The notes under the pieces are model-generated. The model had not been told where the DNA came from and made no database searches. It saw only the letters and a list, made by a program, of their open reading frames with translations. From Clostridium sp. NkU-1 (GTDB lineage Bacteria > Bacillota_A > Clostridia > Lachnospirales > Lachnospiraceae): 64,000 bases of DNA. A program made the position numbers and the translations under genes. The first letter of the stretch is position 1; each line of letters opens with the position of its first letter. The stretch covers positions 62,001-126,000 of the forward strand of contig BBDR01000003.1 of NCBI GenBank assembly GCA_001312405.1. The letters run 5' to 3'. Shown here in pieces: positions 34,599-44,992 of this stretch.

Positions 34599-37142
34599 TT
34601 GGATATTCGTGAATTTTCAAATAAATTTGTGGAAGCAACGAAGAACATGACACCAGAAGAAAGAGCTTCTTTGATGAAGATGTTTGAAACTGTTTCCGAT
34701 GAAATCAACAAAAAAAGAACCTGCTGTCCAGTCAGCAGTATGCTGTGAGGGAGGAAAGGAGATACCGAATGGCATTACTCCTAGACTTCAGAATTTAAAG
34801 GAAAATTATTTAAAACATAAACCATCTATTACAACATACCGTGCACGTGCTATTACCAAGATCGCAAAAGAAAATCCTGGTATGCCAAAGATCATGCTTC
34901 GTGCAAAATGTTTCCGTTACTGCTGCGAAACAGCACCCCTGGTCATTCAGGACAACGAGCTCATCGTAGGCGCTCCCTGCGGCGCTCCCCGTGCAGGTGC
35001 ATTCTCCCCGGATATCGCATGGAGATGGATGGTAGATGAGATCGATACCATCGGAACACGTCCTCAGGATCCATTCTATATTTCCGAAGAAGACAAGAAA
35101 ATCATGAAAGAAGAGCTGTTCCCTTACTGGTCCGGTAAATCTGTTGATGAGTATTGTGAGGATCAGTACCGTGAAGCAGGCGTATGGGAATTATCAGGAG
35201 AGTCCTTTGTATCTGACTGCTCCTACCATGCCATCAACGGCGGCGGTGACTCAAACCCCGGTTATGATGTGATCCTTATGAAGAAGGGCATGCTGGATAT
35301 TCAGCAGGAAGCCAAGGATCATTTAGAAGAACTGAAATATGAGAATCCTGATGATATTGAAAAGATTTATTTCTACAAATCCATTATCGATACCACAGAA
35401 GGCGTTATGATCTACGCAAAGAGACTTTCCGAGTATGCAGCAGAGCTTGCAGCAAAGGAAACCAATCCAAAGCGTAAGGCAGAACTGTTAAAGATTTCTG
35501 AAGTAAATGCTTACGTTCCTGCTCACAAGCCAAGAACCTTCTGGGAAGCTATCCAGGCTGTATGGACCATTGAGTCTCTGCTTGTAGTGGAAGAGAACCA
35601 GACCGGTATGTCCATCGGACGTGTGGATCAGTATATGTATCCATTCTACAAGGATGATATTGAATCCGGACGTATGAATGATTTCGAAGCATTTGAGCTT
35701 GCCGGCTGTATGCTGATCAAGATGTCTGAGATGATGTGGATCACCAGCGAAGGCGGTTCCAAGTTCTTTGCAGGCTACCAGCCATTCGTAAACATGTGCG
35801 TAGGCGGTGTGACCCGCAGCGGACATGATGCTACCAATGATTTAACTTACCTGCTTATGGATGCAGTCCGTCATGTAAAGATTTACCAGCCATCACTTGC
35901 ATGCCGTATCCACAACAAGTCCCCGAAAAAGTACATGAAAAAAATCGTAGATGTGGTACGTTCCGGTATGGGATTCCCGGCTTGCCATTTTGACGATGCC
36001 CACATCAAGATGATGCTTGCAAAAGGCGTATCCATTGAAGATGCACGTGATTACTGCCTGATGGGCTGTGTAGAGCCTCAGAAATCAGGACGTCTGTATC
36101 AGTGGACCTCCACTGCTTATACCCAGTGGCCGATCTGTATCGAGCTTGTTTTAAACCACGGCGTTCCGTTATGGTATGGCAAGCAGGTTTGCCCGGATAT
36201 GGGTGACTTAAGCAACTTCAAGACCTATGAAGAGTTTGAAGCAGCTGTAAAAGAAGAAATCAAATATATTACAAAGTGGACTGATGTTGCCACCGTTATT
36301 TCCCAGCGTGTTCACAGAGATTTGGCTCCAAAGCCGCTCATGTCCATCATGTACGAAGGCTGTATGGAAAAAGCCAAGGATGTATCCGCAGGCGGCGCAA
36401 TGTACAACTTCGGACCTGGTGTGGTTTGGTCCGGACTGGCTACCTATGCAGACTCCATGGCAGCCATCAAAAAGCTTGTTTTTGAAGAGAAAAAAATATA
36501 CACTGGAGCAGATAAACGAGGCGTTAAAGGCAGACTTCGTGGGATATGACCAGATCCGCACCGATTGCCTCAATGCTCCAAAATACGGAAATGATGATGA
36601 TTATGCAGATTTAATTGCAGCTGACCTGGTTGACTTTACAGAGCATGAGCACAGACAGTATAAGACCTTATACTCTGTTTTAAGCCATGGTACCTTATCT
36701 ATTTCCAATAACACCCCATTCGGACAGATGACAGGCGCTTCTGCCAACGGCCGTAACGCATGGCTGCCACTTTCCGACGGTATCAGCCAACCAGGGTGCA
36801 GACTTCAAGGGCCCGACCGCTATCATCAAGTCCGTATCCAAGTTGTCCAATGACAGCATGAACATCGGTATGGTTCATAACTTTAAGATCATGGCAGGGC
36901 TTCTGGATACTCCGGAAGGAGAAGAAAGCCTTATCACCCTGCTTCGTACGGCATGCATGTTCGGAAACGGTGAGATGCAGTTCAACTACTTAGACAATAA
37001 TACCTTAGTTGAGGCTCAGAAGCATCCGGAGCTGTACCGCGACTTGATCGTCCGTGTAGCCGGCTATAGCGCATTCTTCGTAGAGTTATGCAAGGATGTA
37101 CAGGATGAGATCATAAGCAGAACCATGCTGACACATTTCTAA
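34599..37142 (+). CDS. cutC: Choline trimethylamine-lyase, glycyl radical enzyme (frameshifted)
   Basis: About 847 residues from TTG 34599 (GAGAGGG ahead) after repair at A7 near 34710, A7 near 36494 and near 36786. It cleaves choline to trimethylamine and acetaldehyde by radical chemistry in the microcompartment lumen. Choline-lyase residues are visible: [15 protein letters not shown] (substrate Tyr and Asp), FFAGYQPF, and [20 protein letters not shown] holding the thiyl Cys, the Glu base and the Thr/Tyr of the choline pocket. The glycyl radical loop is RVAGYSAFF at the C-terminus. A ~40-residue amphipathic N-terminal extension ([20 protein letters not shown]) may target it to the shell. Length and lack of a long extra N-terminal domain fit type I CutC. 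Confidence 0.93.
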
Positions 37143-37164
37143 AAGAAAACGGAGATAAATCATA

Positions 37165-38136
37165 ATGGACCATGGAATGACAGGAGAGATTGAACGTAAG
37201 GCGTTTATCTTTAACGTGCAGAAGTACAACATGTATGACGGGCCGGGAATCAGAACCCTGGTATTCTTTAAAGGTTGTCCTCTCCGGTGTAAATGGTGCT
37301 CCAATCCAGAAGGAATGGTGCGGAAATTCCAGGTAATGTTTAAGCAGAATTCCTGTACAAACTGCGGGGCGTGCGCTGATGTGTGCCCCGTAGGAATCCA
37401 TGTGATGTCCAGTGAGACCGGGAAGCATGAAATCAAACGGGATAAGGATTGCATCGGATGCATGAAGTGCAAGAATGTCTGCCCCAATAAAGCGCTGACC
37501 ATTGCCGGAGAGGTTAAGACCATTTCAGAACTGCTTAAAATTGTGGAAGAGGATGCTGCCTTTTATGATATTTCAGGCGGCGGCGTAACCCTTGGCGGCG
37601 GTGAAGTGACTGCCCAGCCGGAAGCAGCTTTGAATCTGTTGATGGCCTGCAAGCAGGAAGGGATCAATACGGCGATTGAGACCTGCGGTTATACCAATAC
37701 GGAAACCATTTTAAAAATTGCGGAGTATGTGGACTTATTCCTGTTTGATATCAAACACATGGACCCTGTCCGCCACAATGAGCTGGTGGGTGTGAACAAT
37801 GAACAGATCCTTACCAATCTTAAGGAACTGCTTCACCACCGTTTCAATGTGAAGGTCCGCATGCCCATGCTGAAGGGGATCAATGACAGCCGGGAAGAGA
37901 TCGATGAGGTCATTAAATTCCTGATGCCCTTCCGTGATTATAAGAATTTTAAAGGAATTGACTTACTTCCGTACCATAAGCTGGGCGTGAACAAATACAA
38001 TCAGCTTGATATGAAATACCCCATTGATGGTGATCCAAGCTTAAGCGCAGAGGATTTAGACCGGATTGAAGTGGATGAAGGAATATCAGTTCCCGGTTAC
38101 TGTGGTAAAGCACTAAGAAAGGGGAAGAGGCCATGA
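37165..38136 (+). CDS. cutD: Choline TMA-lyase activating enzyme (radical SAM)
   Basis: A 323-aa activase that uses S-adenosylmethionine to install the glycyl radical on CutC. The radical SAM cluster motif is GCPLRCKWC at residues 37-45. Two ferredoxin-type clusters follow (CTNCGACADVCPVG and CIGCMKCKNVCPN), and the GGE motif is in GGGVTLGGGEVT. It follows cutC by 22 nt with GGAGAT upstream, the invariant pairing of glycyl radical enzymes and activases. It overlaps the next shell gene by 4 nt. The frame is intact. Confidence 0.93.
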   Translation: MDHGMTGEIERKAFIFNVQKYNMYDGPGIRTLVFFKGCPLRCKWCSNPEGMVRKFQVMFKQNSCTNCGACADVCPVGIHVMSSETGKHEIKRDKDCIGCMKCKNVCPNKALTIAGEVKTISELLKIVEEDAAFYDISGGGVTLGGGEVTAQPEAALNLLMACKQEGINTAIETCGYTNTETILKIAEYVDLFLFDIKHMDPVRHNELVGVNNEQILTNLKELLHHRFNVKVRMPMLKGINDSREEIDEVIKFLMPFRDYKNFKGIDLLPYHKLGVNKYNQLDMKYPIDGDPSLSAEDLDRIEVDEGISVPGYCGKALRKGKRP

Positions 38137-38471
38137 TTGAGATGCAGCGTGTCATAGAGGAGTCCGTTCCGGGCAAGCAGGTGACCATAGCCCATGTAAT
38201 CGCATCTCCCATACCGGAGGTGTATGAATGCCTTGGCATTGATGAACTGGGTGCCATCGGAATTCTCACTCTGTCCCCTTTTGAAACCTCCATCATTGCG
38301 GCGGATATTGCGGCTAAAGCAGCAGACGTTGAAATTGGCTTTTTAGACCGTTTCACAGGCTCTGTGATCATTGCAGGCGATGTGGACAGTGTAGAAACCG
38401 CTTTGACTGCGGTATGTGATACCTTAAACCGCGGGCTGGGTTATATGGTGCCTGCGGTAACAAAAACATGA
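38133..38471 (+). CDS. Circularly permuted BMC-H shell protein, PduU/EutS-like
   Basis: A 112-aa protein with the PduU/EutS order: an N-terminal strand region QRVIEESVPGKQVTIAHVIA precedes the BMC core GAIGILTLSPFETSIIAADI and FTGSVIIAGDVDSVETAL. In PduU and EutS this N-terminal part forms a small beta-barrel that plugs the hexamer pore. Coupled by ATGA overlaps to cutD and to the EutP-like gene. Minor shell component. Confidence 0.88.
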   Translation: MIEMQRVIEESVPGKQVTIAHVIASPIPEVYECLGIDELGAIGILTLSPFETSIIAADIAAKAADVEIGFLDRFTGSVIIAGDVDSVETALTAVCDTLNRGLGYMVPAVTKT

Positions 38472-38898
38472 GAAAAAAAAGAATCATGATCATCGGTCCC
38501 TGCGGCAGCGGGAAAACTACCCTGGCGAATGCATAAACGGCTTTACCGGTCCTGCCAGGAGAACCCAGAACATGGTATATGGGGAAAAGACTCTGGATGT
38601 TCCGGGGGTTTACTTAGAAAGTCCCTGGATGCACAAGCATATCATTGCGGCGGCACAGGATGCCTCCCATGTACTGATGCTGGTAGACCAGTCCTCATGC
38701 CGGGAGAGTTATCCGCCTGGATTTGCAAAAGTGTTCCGGGTCCCTGTGATCGGTGTGATTACAGGAAGCGGAGAAAAACCGGAAAATGATGAGTGGTGTA
38801 TCCGTCAGTTAAAAAAAACCGGAGTTCATGAGCCCTGTTACCATATTAATCTGTCTGAAGGGACCGGTCTTCATGAATTAATGGAAGCATTAAAATAA
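38468..38898 (+). CDS. EutP/PduV-like small GTPase-fold protein (frameshifted)
   Basis: About 143 residues after a break near 38530. The P-loop is GPCGSGKTTLANA, followed by LNGFTGPARRTQNMVY, a switch-like DVPGVYLESPWM and VLMLVDQSSCRESYP. EutP/PduV proteins are Ras-like NTPases of microcompartment loci; PduV has been linked to compartment positioning, and acetate-kinase activity has been reported for EutP. It is coupled to the preceding shell gene and precedes the alcohol dehydrogenase. Confidence 0.82.
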
Positions 38899-38972
38899 AA
38901 GGAAATACCCTGCGGGTATACCTGTATGCCCAAGGAACATGGGCAAATTTAGAGAAAGGAGGGAAATGTAAC

Positions 38973-40107
38973 GTGGAGCAATTTGTAATGAATACAAAGG
39001 TATATATGGGATCGTCCTGTCTTGATAAAATGAAGGAACTTCCAGTGACAAAGGCTTATATAATCTGCGACCCCTTTATGGCCCAGTCCGGAAAGGTGAA
39101 CTGGATCACAGAGCTTTTGCAGGAGAAGGGGAGCAGCTATGAAGTGTTTTCTGAGGTAGTACCTGATCCGACCATTGAAGTAGTTTCAAAGGCCATTGGT
39201 GGAATGAAGTGCTTTGGTCCGGATGCAGTGATTGCCCTTGGCGGCGGCTCTGCCATTGATACGGCAAAGGCTGCAAGCCACATCTACAGTCAGATGGGAA
39301 ATGAGAAACTGTGTTTGATCGCAGTTCCAACAACCAGCGGTACCGGAAGTGAAGTAACCAATTTTTCCGTAATATCCGATCCTCAGGCCCAGGCGAAATA
39401 TCCACTGCGTTCCGATAGTATGGTGCCGGATGCAGCCTTTCTTGACCCCCGCTTTACGGTATCGGTTCCGCCTCACATTACAGCGGATACTGGAATGGAT
39501 GTTCTGACCCATGCCTTAGAAGCCTATGTTTCGACCAATGCAGGTGATTTTACCGATGCCTGTGCGGAAAAGGCTGTAAGGCTGGTATGGAGCTATCTGG
39601 CACGTACCGTAGAGGAAGGAAGCGACATGGAAGCCAGAACTCACATGCACAATGCATCCTGTCTGGCCGGAGTTGCTTTTAACGGAGCTTCCTTAGGCTT
39701 TGCCACAGCATGGCACATGCACTTGGAGCACGCTTTCACATTCCTCACGGAAGAAGCAATGCAATCCTGCTTCCCCATGTCATCAGCTACAACGCTGGTC
39801 TGGAAGATGCGGGAGAGCAGATAGCCTGCGCAAGATATATGGCAATCGCAAACATGCTTGGAATCGCAGCAGGAACAGATAAGGCCACGGTACACGGCCT
39901 GGTGCGTCATATCAAGAATCTGATGAACAAGATCAAAATACCTCAGCAGATTACGGACTTAAAAATTGATAAAGACGAATTTGAACAGGCTGTACATGAA
40001 ATGGCGGAAAAAGCCTGGCTGATAACTGCACATTGACCAACCCAAGAGTGCCAACGGTAGAAGAAATTGAAGCCATCTACCGGAAATTGTGTAAGGGGGG
40101 CTATTAA
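38973..40107 (+). CDS. cutO: Iron-containing alcohol dehydrogenase of the choline microcompartment (frameshifted)
   Basis: GTG 38973 follows AAAGGAGG. Breaks near 39716, 39760 and 40015 are repaired to about 378 residues. It reduces acetaldehyde to ethanol and regenerates NAD+ inside the compartment. The group III ADH motifs are GGGSAIDTAKAA (nucleotide binding), VPTTSGTGSEVT, the metal-ligand blocks DTGMDVLTHALEAYVS and, in the restored frame, GMAHALGARFHIPHG. Its TAA overlaps the ATG of the next gene. Confidence 0.87.
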
Positions 40108-40724
40108 TGAAATTCATCACCGAAGACGATTTGAGGATTTTATTTAAAAAAGGACCCTTTACCTCCTATGATCTCCCTGTGGGAACCAGACTGACACCCG
40201 GAGCGCGCCAGTTCCTGGTGGATAAGAAGATTCCCATAAGTGACGATCCCTTTGTGGTAAAACGAAAAAAAATGAAAAACCTGCAGAGAAAAAAAGAAGA
40301 AGCACCGAAAAAAGAAATCTGTCAGGATCATTTCTTATTAAAAAGGAAAACCCTTCAGGCACAGTTTCTGGAGGCAGGTCTTGAATTATTAAATCGGGAC
40401 GTGCTGTTAGCGGAGCAGATATTTGAGCTGGAACGAAAGCTTTCTGACCTTGGGAAAGAAGGCAGGGAAGTGGAAATTTCCCCCTCGCCCTGTACCGGAT
40501 TTCATAAGGAGAACTTTAACCAGCCTTATGAGGACTGCTTCGAAATCACAGGTTTTCATGCACAGTCAGAAAAGGGGAAGGAAATCCTTATTCTGCACCG
40601 GCTGCGCTGCAGCGTAAGAGAGCTGGCGGCGGAAACGGAGAATGGGATCCTTAACCCGGTGATCAACCGCTTATCACAGATGATATGTCTGGAATATGGA
40701 GGGAAAACATGTCAAAGGAAGTAA
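40107..40724 (+). CDS. EutT-like accessory protein without adenosyltransferase Cys motif
   Basis: A 205-aa protein whose N-terminus (FITEDDLRILFKKGPF, VGTRLTPGARQFLVDKKI) resembles the start of EutT, the ethanolamine-pathway cobalamin adenosyltransferase. The EutT HxnCCxxC metal motif is absent: no adjacent Cys pair occurs. A very basic linker (residues ~50-70) and a helical C-terminal region (AQFLEAGLELLNRDVLLAEQ) follow. Because CutC needs no B12, loss of the cofactor function is expected; the protein may keep an assembly or scaffold role. The frame is intact. It overlaps the EutJ-like gene by 16 nt. Confidence 0.65.
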   Translation: MKFITEDDLRILFKKGPFTSYDLPVGTRLTPGARQFLVDKKIPISDDPFVVKRKKMKNLQRKKEEAPKKEICQDHFLLKRKTLQAQFLEAGLELLNRDVLLAEQIFELERKLSDLGKEGREVEISPSPCTGFHKENFNQPYEDCFEITGFHAQSEKGKEILILHRLRCSVRELAAETENGILNPVINRLSQMICLEYGGKTCQRK

Positions 40725-41552
40725 TTACATTTGATGGTTGCAATGAACTGGTGAGCCAGTTTGAAGCAGTTGTTAAGCAGCCCGTTAAGGAAGCTCCTCT
40801 GTTTATTATACCGGAGTCGATCTGGGAACAGCGTGCGTGGTACTGGCCGTGCTGGATGAGAATTACAAACCTGTGCAGGTGCTTACCGTTATGCGGATGT
40901 GGTCCGGGATGGAATGGTCGTGGATTACATCGGTGCCATCCGGATCGTACGGGAGCTTAAAGAAGAACTGGAGGAAAAGCTGGGCACAGAATTGCTTTAT
41001 GCGGCTGCAGCCATTCCTCCGGGCACCGATTCCCTGGACGGAGGAGCGATTAAGAACGTGGTCCAGGGAGCCGGATTTGAAATAACAGCCCTTCTCGATG
41101 AGCCAACGGCGGCAAATGCAGTTTTAAAAATTAAAAACGGTGCAGTCGTGGATATCGGAGGCGGCACCACCGGAATCTCCATTTTAAAGGATGGAAAGGT
41201 GGTGTATGTAGCGGATGAACCAACTGGAGGAACTCATTTCTCCCTGGTGGTCTCCGGTGCTTATCAAATGTCCTTTCAGGAAGCAGAGGTTTATAAACGG
41301 AAGGAAGAAAACCATAAAGAACTGCTGCCGGTTTTAAAACCGGTTGTGGAGAAGGTTGCTTCTATCATAAGCCGCCACATTAAAGGACATGATGTGCAGG
41401 AAATCTATCTGGTAGGCGGTACCTGCTGCCTTACCGGGATTGAAGCAATCATTGAAAAACAGACGGGAATCAGGACACGCAAACCTGAGAACCCGATGTT
41501 TGTAACACCTCTTGGAATCGCATTTTCCTGTACGCAGGAAGAGCTGGCATAA
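40709..41552 (+). CDS. eutJ: EutJ-like chaperonin/actin-fold protein (frameshifted)
   Basis: About 280 residues after breaks between 40795 and 40885 are repaired. The Hsp70/actin fold is shown by a phosphate-1 loop GVDLGTACVVLAVLDENY (restored), AAAAIPPGTDSLDGG, LLDEPTAANAVLKI, phosphate-2 VVDIGGGTTGISILK and adenosine motif IYLVGGTCCLTGIE. EutJ homologues accompany many microcompartment operons and are thought to reactivate or fold cargo enzymes. GGAGGG precedes ATG 40709. It is followed by three structural genes of the shell. Confidence 0.82.
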
Positions 41553-41566
41553 AGGATGTGGACAAT

Positions 41567-41872
41567 ATGGAATACCGTATAATTAAATCACCGTCACAGG
41601 GAACAATCGATATTTTGAACCGAAGAAAAGGCTCCGGCAACTCCTCCCCCATAGGAGCTGTGGACGCAGTGGGACTGGTACAGGGCAGAATTATCGAAAT
41701 GGTCTGTGCCGCAGATGTGGCAGAAAAAGCAGTAGGTGTTACGGTAGAAGACATCAGAGGAAGCTGCCCGCAGAACATGATCATGCTGGCGATTTTTGGA
41801 GATACGGCATCGGTAGAGGCAGCTATGGATGAGATTAAGCAAAGAGAGAAGAGAGGGGTGGAAGAATGGTAG
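41567..41872 (+). CDS. BMC-domain shell protein with N-terminal extension
   Basis: About 101 residues. ATG 41567 is chosen because AAAGGA lies 10 nt upstream; a GTG at 41558 is in frame. An N-terminal arm (YRIIKSPSQGTIDILNRRKG) precedes a BMC core (PIGAVDAVGLVQGRIIEMVC, DIRGSCPQNMIMLAIFGDTA). The core is divergent from the other hexamers and holds Cys residues near the expected pore. It overlaps the vertex gene by 7 nt. Minor shell protein; special function unknown. Confidence 0.75.
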   Translation: MEYRIIKSPSQGTIDILNRRKGSGNSSPIGAVDAVGLVQGRIIEMVCAADVAEKAVGVTVEDIRGSCPQNMIMLAIFGDTASVEAAMDEIKQREKRGVEEW

Positions 41873-42129
41873 CGGCCAGATTGATTGATAACATATGGGC
41901 AACCAGAAAAGCGGAGTCCTTAAATGGATATAAATTTATGCTTGCCGAGATCATTGGAGGCACACGGGAAGGCGAGCGGCTGATCGTAGCAGATATCATC
42001 AGTGCTGGAATCGGTGACCGTGTGATCATTTCCACCGGCTCTTCTGCCAGACGGATGCTGGGAAGCGATGAGGTTCCCGTAGATGCCGTAGTAATTGGGA
42101 TTATTGATGAAGATTGCCAATTTATATAG
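41866..42129 (+). CDS. BMC-P pentameric vertex protein (EutN/CcmL family)
   Basis: An 87-aa protein that caps the vertices of the polyhedral shell. The EutN/CcmL fold is recognised by VAARLIDNIWATRKAESLNG, a GIGDRVIISTGSSARRML block and the ending AVVIGIIDEDC. The start ATG lies in the end of the preceding shell gene behind GGGGTGG. It is the only pentamer-type gene in the operon. Confidence 0.92.
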   Translation: MVAARLIDNIWATRKAESLNGYKFMLAEIIGGTREGERLIVADIISAGIGDRVIISTGSSARRMLGSDEVPVDAVVIGIIDEDCQFI

Positions 42130-42144
42130 GAGGGAAGTGATCAT

Positions 42145-42778
42145 ATGAAGCAGTTGATTTGTGCAAAAGATGTAGAGAAGTTAAACGCTGAGGGAAAAAA
42201 AGGTATTTTACGTGGAAAACGGAAGTATCATCACTCCGTCTGCAAAGGATGCTGCAGATTCATTCGGCATCAAATTCTGCGATAAGGCAGAGGAGCAGCA
42301 GACACAGGCCCCGGCTGCTTTTGCAGGCATGGATATTGACAGCGATAAAATTTATATGGTACTGAAGACTTTGATGGAAAAGGGTTTGTTAAATGATATT
42401 TTAAAACCCTATGAGTCAGAAAGCCATGGAAACGGCCTTAAGGTGGTTCGTGGAAGCTCTGTGAAAATGGATGTATTTGATACGGGTGATCCATCTGTCA
42501 AAGCTTATTACCAGGAACTTGTAAGCAAAGACGAGTCCCATATCAGTGCAGGTTTCCTTGTGATCGACCATTCAAGCTTTGAATGGGAATTGACCTATGA
42601 AGAGATCGACTATGTAATTGAAGGAACCTTAACCGTTACCATTGACGGAAAGACCTATACGGCAAAAGCCGGAGATGTGCTCTTCGTGCCGTCAGGCTCC
42701 AAGGTAATCTGGGGTTCACCAGATAAAGCAAGAGTATTTTACGCAACGTATCCGGCAAACTGGGCTGATTTGGTTTAA
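42145..42778 (+). CDS. eutQ: EutQ-like cupin protein (frameshifted)
   Basis: Starts MKQLICAKDVEKLNAEGK behind GGAGGGA; removing an A from the A7 run near 42198 gives about 210 residues. The C-terminal cupin domain is seen in SFEWELTYEEIDYVIEGTL, VTIDGKTYTAKAGDVLFVPS and SKVIWGSPDKARVFYATYP. EutQ has been reported to act as an acetate kinase and to be needed for ethanolamine compartment formation, so it may convert acetyl-phosphate from PduL to ATP and acetate here. No classical ackA is in the operon. Confidence 0.85.
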
Positions 42779-42789
42779 GGAGGTAAACA

Positions 42790-43395
42790 ATGCAGGCACT
42801 TGGCTTTATAGAAACAAAAGGCGTGCTGGTAGCTATTGAGGCGGCAGATGCCATGTTAAAGGCAGCAGACGTGTCTCTTCTGGAAAAGACTAAAGTCGGC
42901 GGAGGTCTCGTTGCTGTTACGGTGACCGGTGATGTGGCGGCAGTAAAGGCAGCGGTGGACGCCGGAGCAGCAGCGGTGGAACGCATAAATGCTGCTGCTT
43001 TAGTAACACGCCATGTGATTGCCAGGCCTCATGATGAGCTGACGGCTGTAATTGGCGGAGGTACTCCTGATGAACCGGAAAAAGAACCAGTTCCGGAAAT
43101 CGAAGAAGAACCATTGGCTGAGGAAGTAAAAGAAATACCGGCAGAGGAGCCGGTGGAAGAACCTTCCAATGAACCGGAAACGGTGGATACCATAAAGCGG
43201 GAAACCGTGGACTTATGGATGAAGCAGGACGGTCTGGAAGAAACTATGAAGATACTTGAAGATATGAAGGTAACAGAGCTTAGGACACTTGCCAGAGAAT
43301 ATCCGGAATTCAGTATAGCTGGACGGGAAATTTCAAAGGCAAATAAAACCCTGCTGCTGGAAGAATTCGGGAAGTATTACAGACAGAATGATTAA
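42790..43395 (+). CDS. BMC-H shell protein fused through an acidic linker to a SAP/Rho_N-like domain
   Basis: A 201-aa protein. Residues 1-90 are a normal BMC domain (ALGFIETKGVLVAIEAADAM, GGGLVAVTVTGDVAAVKAAV). Residues ~95-140 are a Pro/Glu-rich linker (EPVEEPSNEPETV). The last ~35 residues (MKVTELRTLAREYPEFSIAG, EISKANKTLLLEEFGKYY) look like a SAP/Rho-N helix-extended-loop-helix. EutK and PduK also carry C-terminal appendages, but with other folds. The tail may bind cargo or nucleic acid on one face of the shell. AAGGAGG precedes the ATG and the frame is intact. Confidence 0.82.
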   Translation: MQALGFIETKGVLVAIEAADAMLKAADVSLLEKTKVGGGLVAVTVTGDVAAVKAAVDAGAAAVERINAAALVTRHVIARPHDELTAVIGGGTPDEPEKEPVPEIEEEPLAEEVKEIPAEEPVEEPSNEPETVDTIKRETVDLWMKQDGLEETMKILEDMKVTELRTLAREYPEFSIAGREISKANKTLLLEEFGKYYRQND

Positions 43396-43421
43396 TATTT
43401 TTAGAAAGGGAGAACGGGAAC

Positions 43422-44967
43422 ATGGAAAATTTTGATTATGATTTACGTTCCATCCAGGAAGCAAGGGACTTAGCAAGATGCGGCGAAGCTGCCGCAAAGA
43501 AAATCGCCGAATTTACGGCAGAACAAATTGACACCATTCTTAAGAGCATGGCAAAGGCAGGAGAGGAACATGCTCTTTGCCTGGCAGAAATGGCTGTAGA
43601 AGAAACAGGTTTTGGAAAGGTCATGGACAAGGCATATAAGAACCATGCTGCTTCCACTCTTTTATATGAAGAGATAAAGGATATGAAGACAAGAGGGATC
43701 CTTTCAGAGGATACCGTAAATAAGACCATTGATGTGGCAGAACCGGTAGGCCTTGTAATGGGTATCGTTCCATCTACCAACCAACCTCAACCGTATTCTT
43801 TAAATCCATGATCGCCATTAAATCTGGAAACGCAATTGTATTTTCTCCTCATCCTTCTGCTGCTAAATGCACCTTAAAGGCTGCAGAGGTTATGCGTGAC
43901 GCTGCAATTGCAGCAGGCGCACCGGAAGGAATCATCGGCTGTGTATCCATGCCATCCATGGGATCTACCAATGAACTGATGAAGTGCAAGGAAGTTTCCG
44001 TTATCATTGCAACCGGTGGCCCTGGCATGGTAAAAGCTGCATACAGCGCAGGAAAGCCAGCCATCGGCGTAGGTGCAGGAAACTCTCCGGCTTACATTGA
44101 AAAGACAGCAGATGTAAAGCAGGCGGTAAAGACAATCCTTGCCAGCAAGACCTTTGACTATGGTACCATCTGTGCTTCCGAGCAGTCCATCATCTGCGAG
44201 GAGAGCAATCACGCAGAAGTCGTAGCAGAGTTAAAGAGCCAGGGCGGTTACTTCATGACAAAGGAAGAAACCGATAAAGTTTGTGCTTTGTTATTTAAAA
44301 ATGGTCATAACATGAATGCTAAATTTGTTGGCCGTTCCCCACAGGTGATCGCTCAGGCCTCAGGAATCCAGATTCCTGAGGGAACAAAAGTCCTCATCGG
44401 AAAACAGGAAGGCGTTGGAGAGGGATATCCCTTATCCTACGAAAAGCTGACAACCGTACTTGGTTTCTATACCGTAAAGAACTGGGAAGAGCCTGCGGCT
44501 TAAGCATCCGTCTTTTACAGAACGGAATCGGACATACCATGAGCATTCATACCCAGGACAGGGATATGGTTCTTAAGTTCGCTGCAAAGCCTGCTTCCAG
44601 AATCCTTGTAAATACAGGCGGAAGCCAGGGCGGAACAGGAATCAGTACAGGCCTTCCGATTTCCTTTACATTAGGATGCGGAACCTGCGGAGGAAGCTCT
44701 GTTTCTGAAAACGTCAGCCCGAAACATCTCCTCAATGTGAAAAAGGTAGCTTTCGGTATTAAGGATTGCTCTACCATCGCAGCAGATGATCCAACCTTTA
44801 CATGGAAGGAAACAACCCAGGCTGCATCCTTTAGTCCTGCTGACTTCGTAGCATCCTTTGATAAAAAAGAATGCGCACCGGCTTCTTCCTGCCAGGGAGG
44901 AAACGATGAAAATGAGAAGCTGGCAGCTCTTGTAAAGGAGATCGTACTGGCTATGAAGGGCCAGTAA
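43422..44967 (+). CDS. cutF: CoA-acylating aldehyde dehydrogenase of the choline microcompartment (frameshifted)
   Basis: About 515 residues after breaks near 43790 and 44500 are repaired. It oxidises acetaldehyde to acetyl-CoA with NAD+. The catalytic Cys lies in TFDYGTICASEQSIICEE, as in AdhE and PduP. Other blocks are VIIATGGPGMVKAAYSAGKP, GVGAGNSPAYIEKTADVKQ and RILVNTGGSQGGTGISTGLP. The C-terminus has a spacer and an amphipathic helix (NEKLAALVKEIVLAMKG) typical of encapsulation peptides. It pairs functionally with the ADH at 38973 and PduL at 44993. A Ser-for-Cys paralogue is at 33000. Confidence 0.88.
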
Positions 44968-44992
44968 AACGAACCAGAAAAGGAGAACAGGA

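Noticed and set aside
40709..41552. EutJ-like gene as a general DnaK chaperone
   Set aside because: It is too short for DnaK, lacks the substrate-binding domain and lies in the compartment operon.
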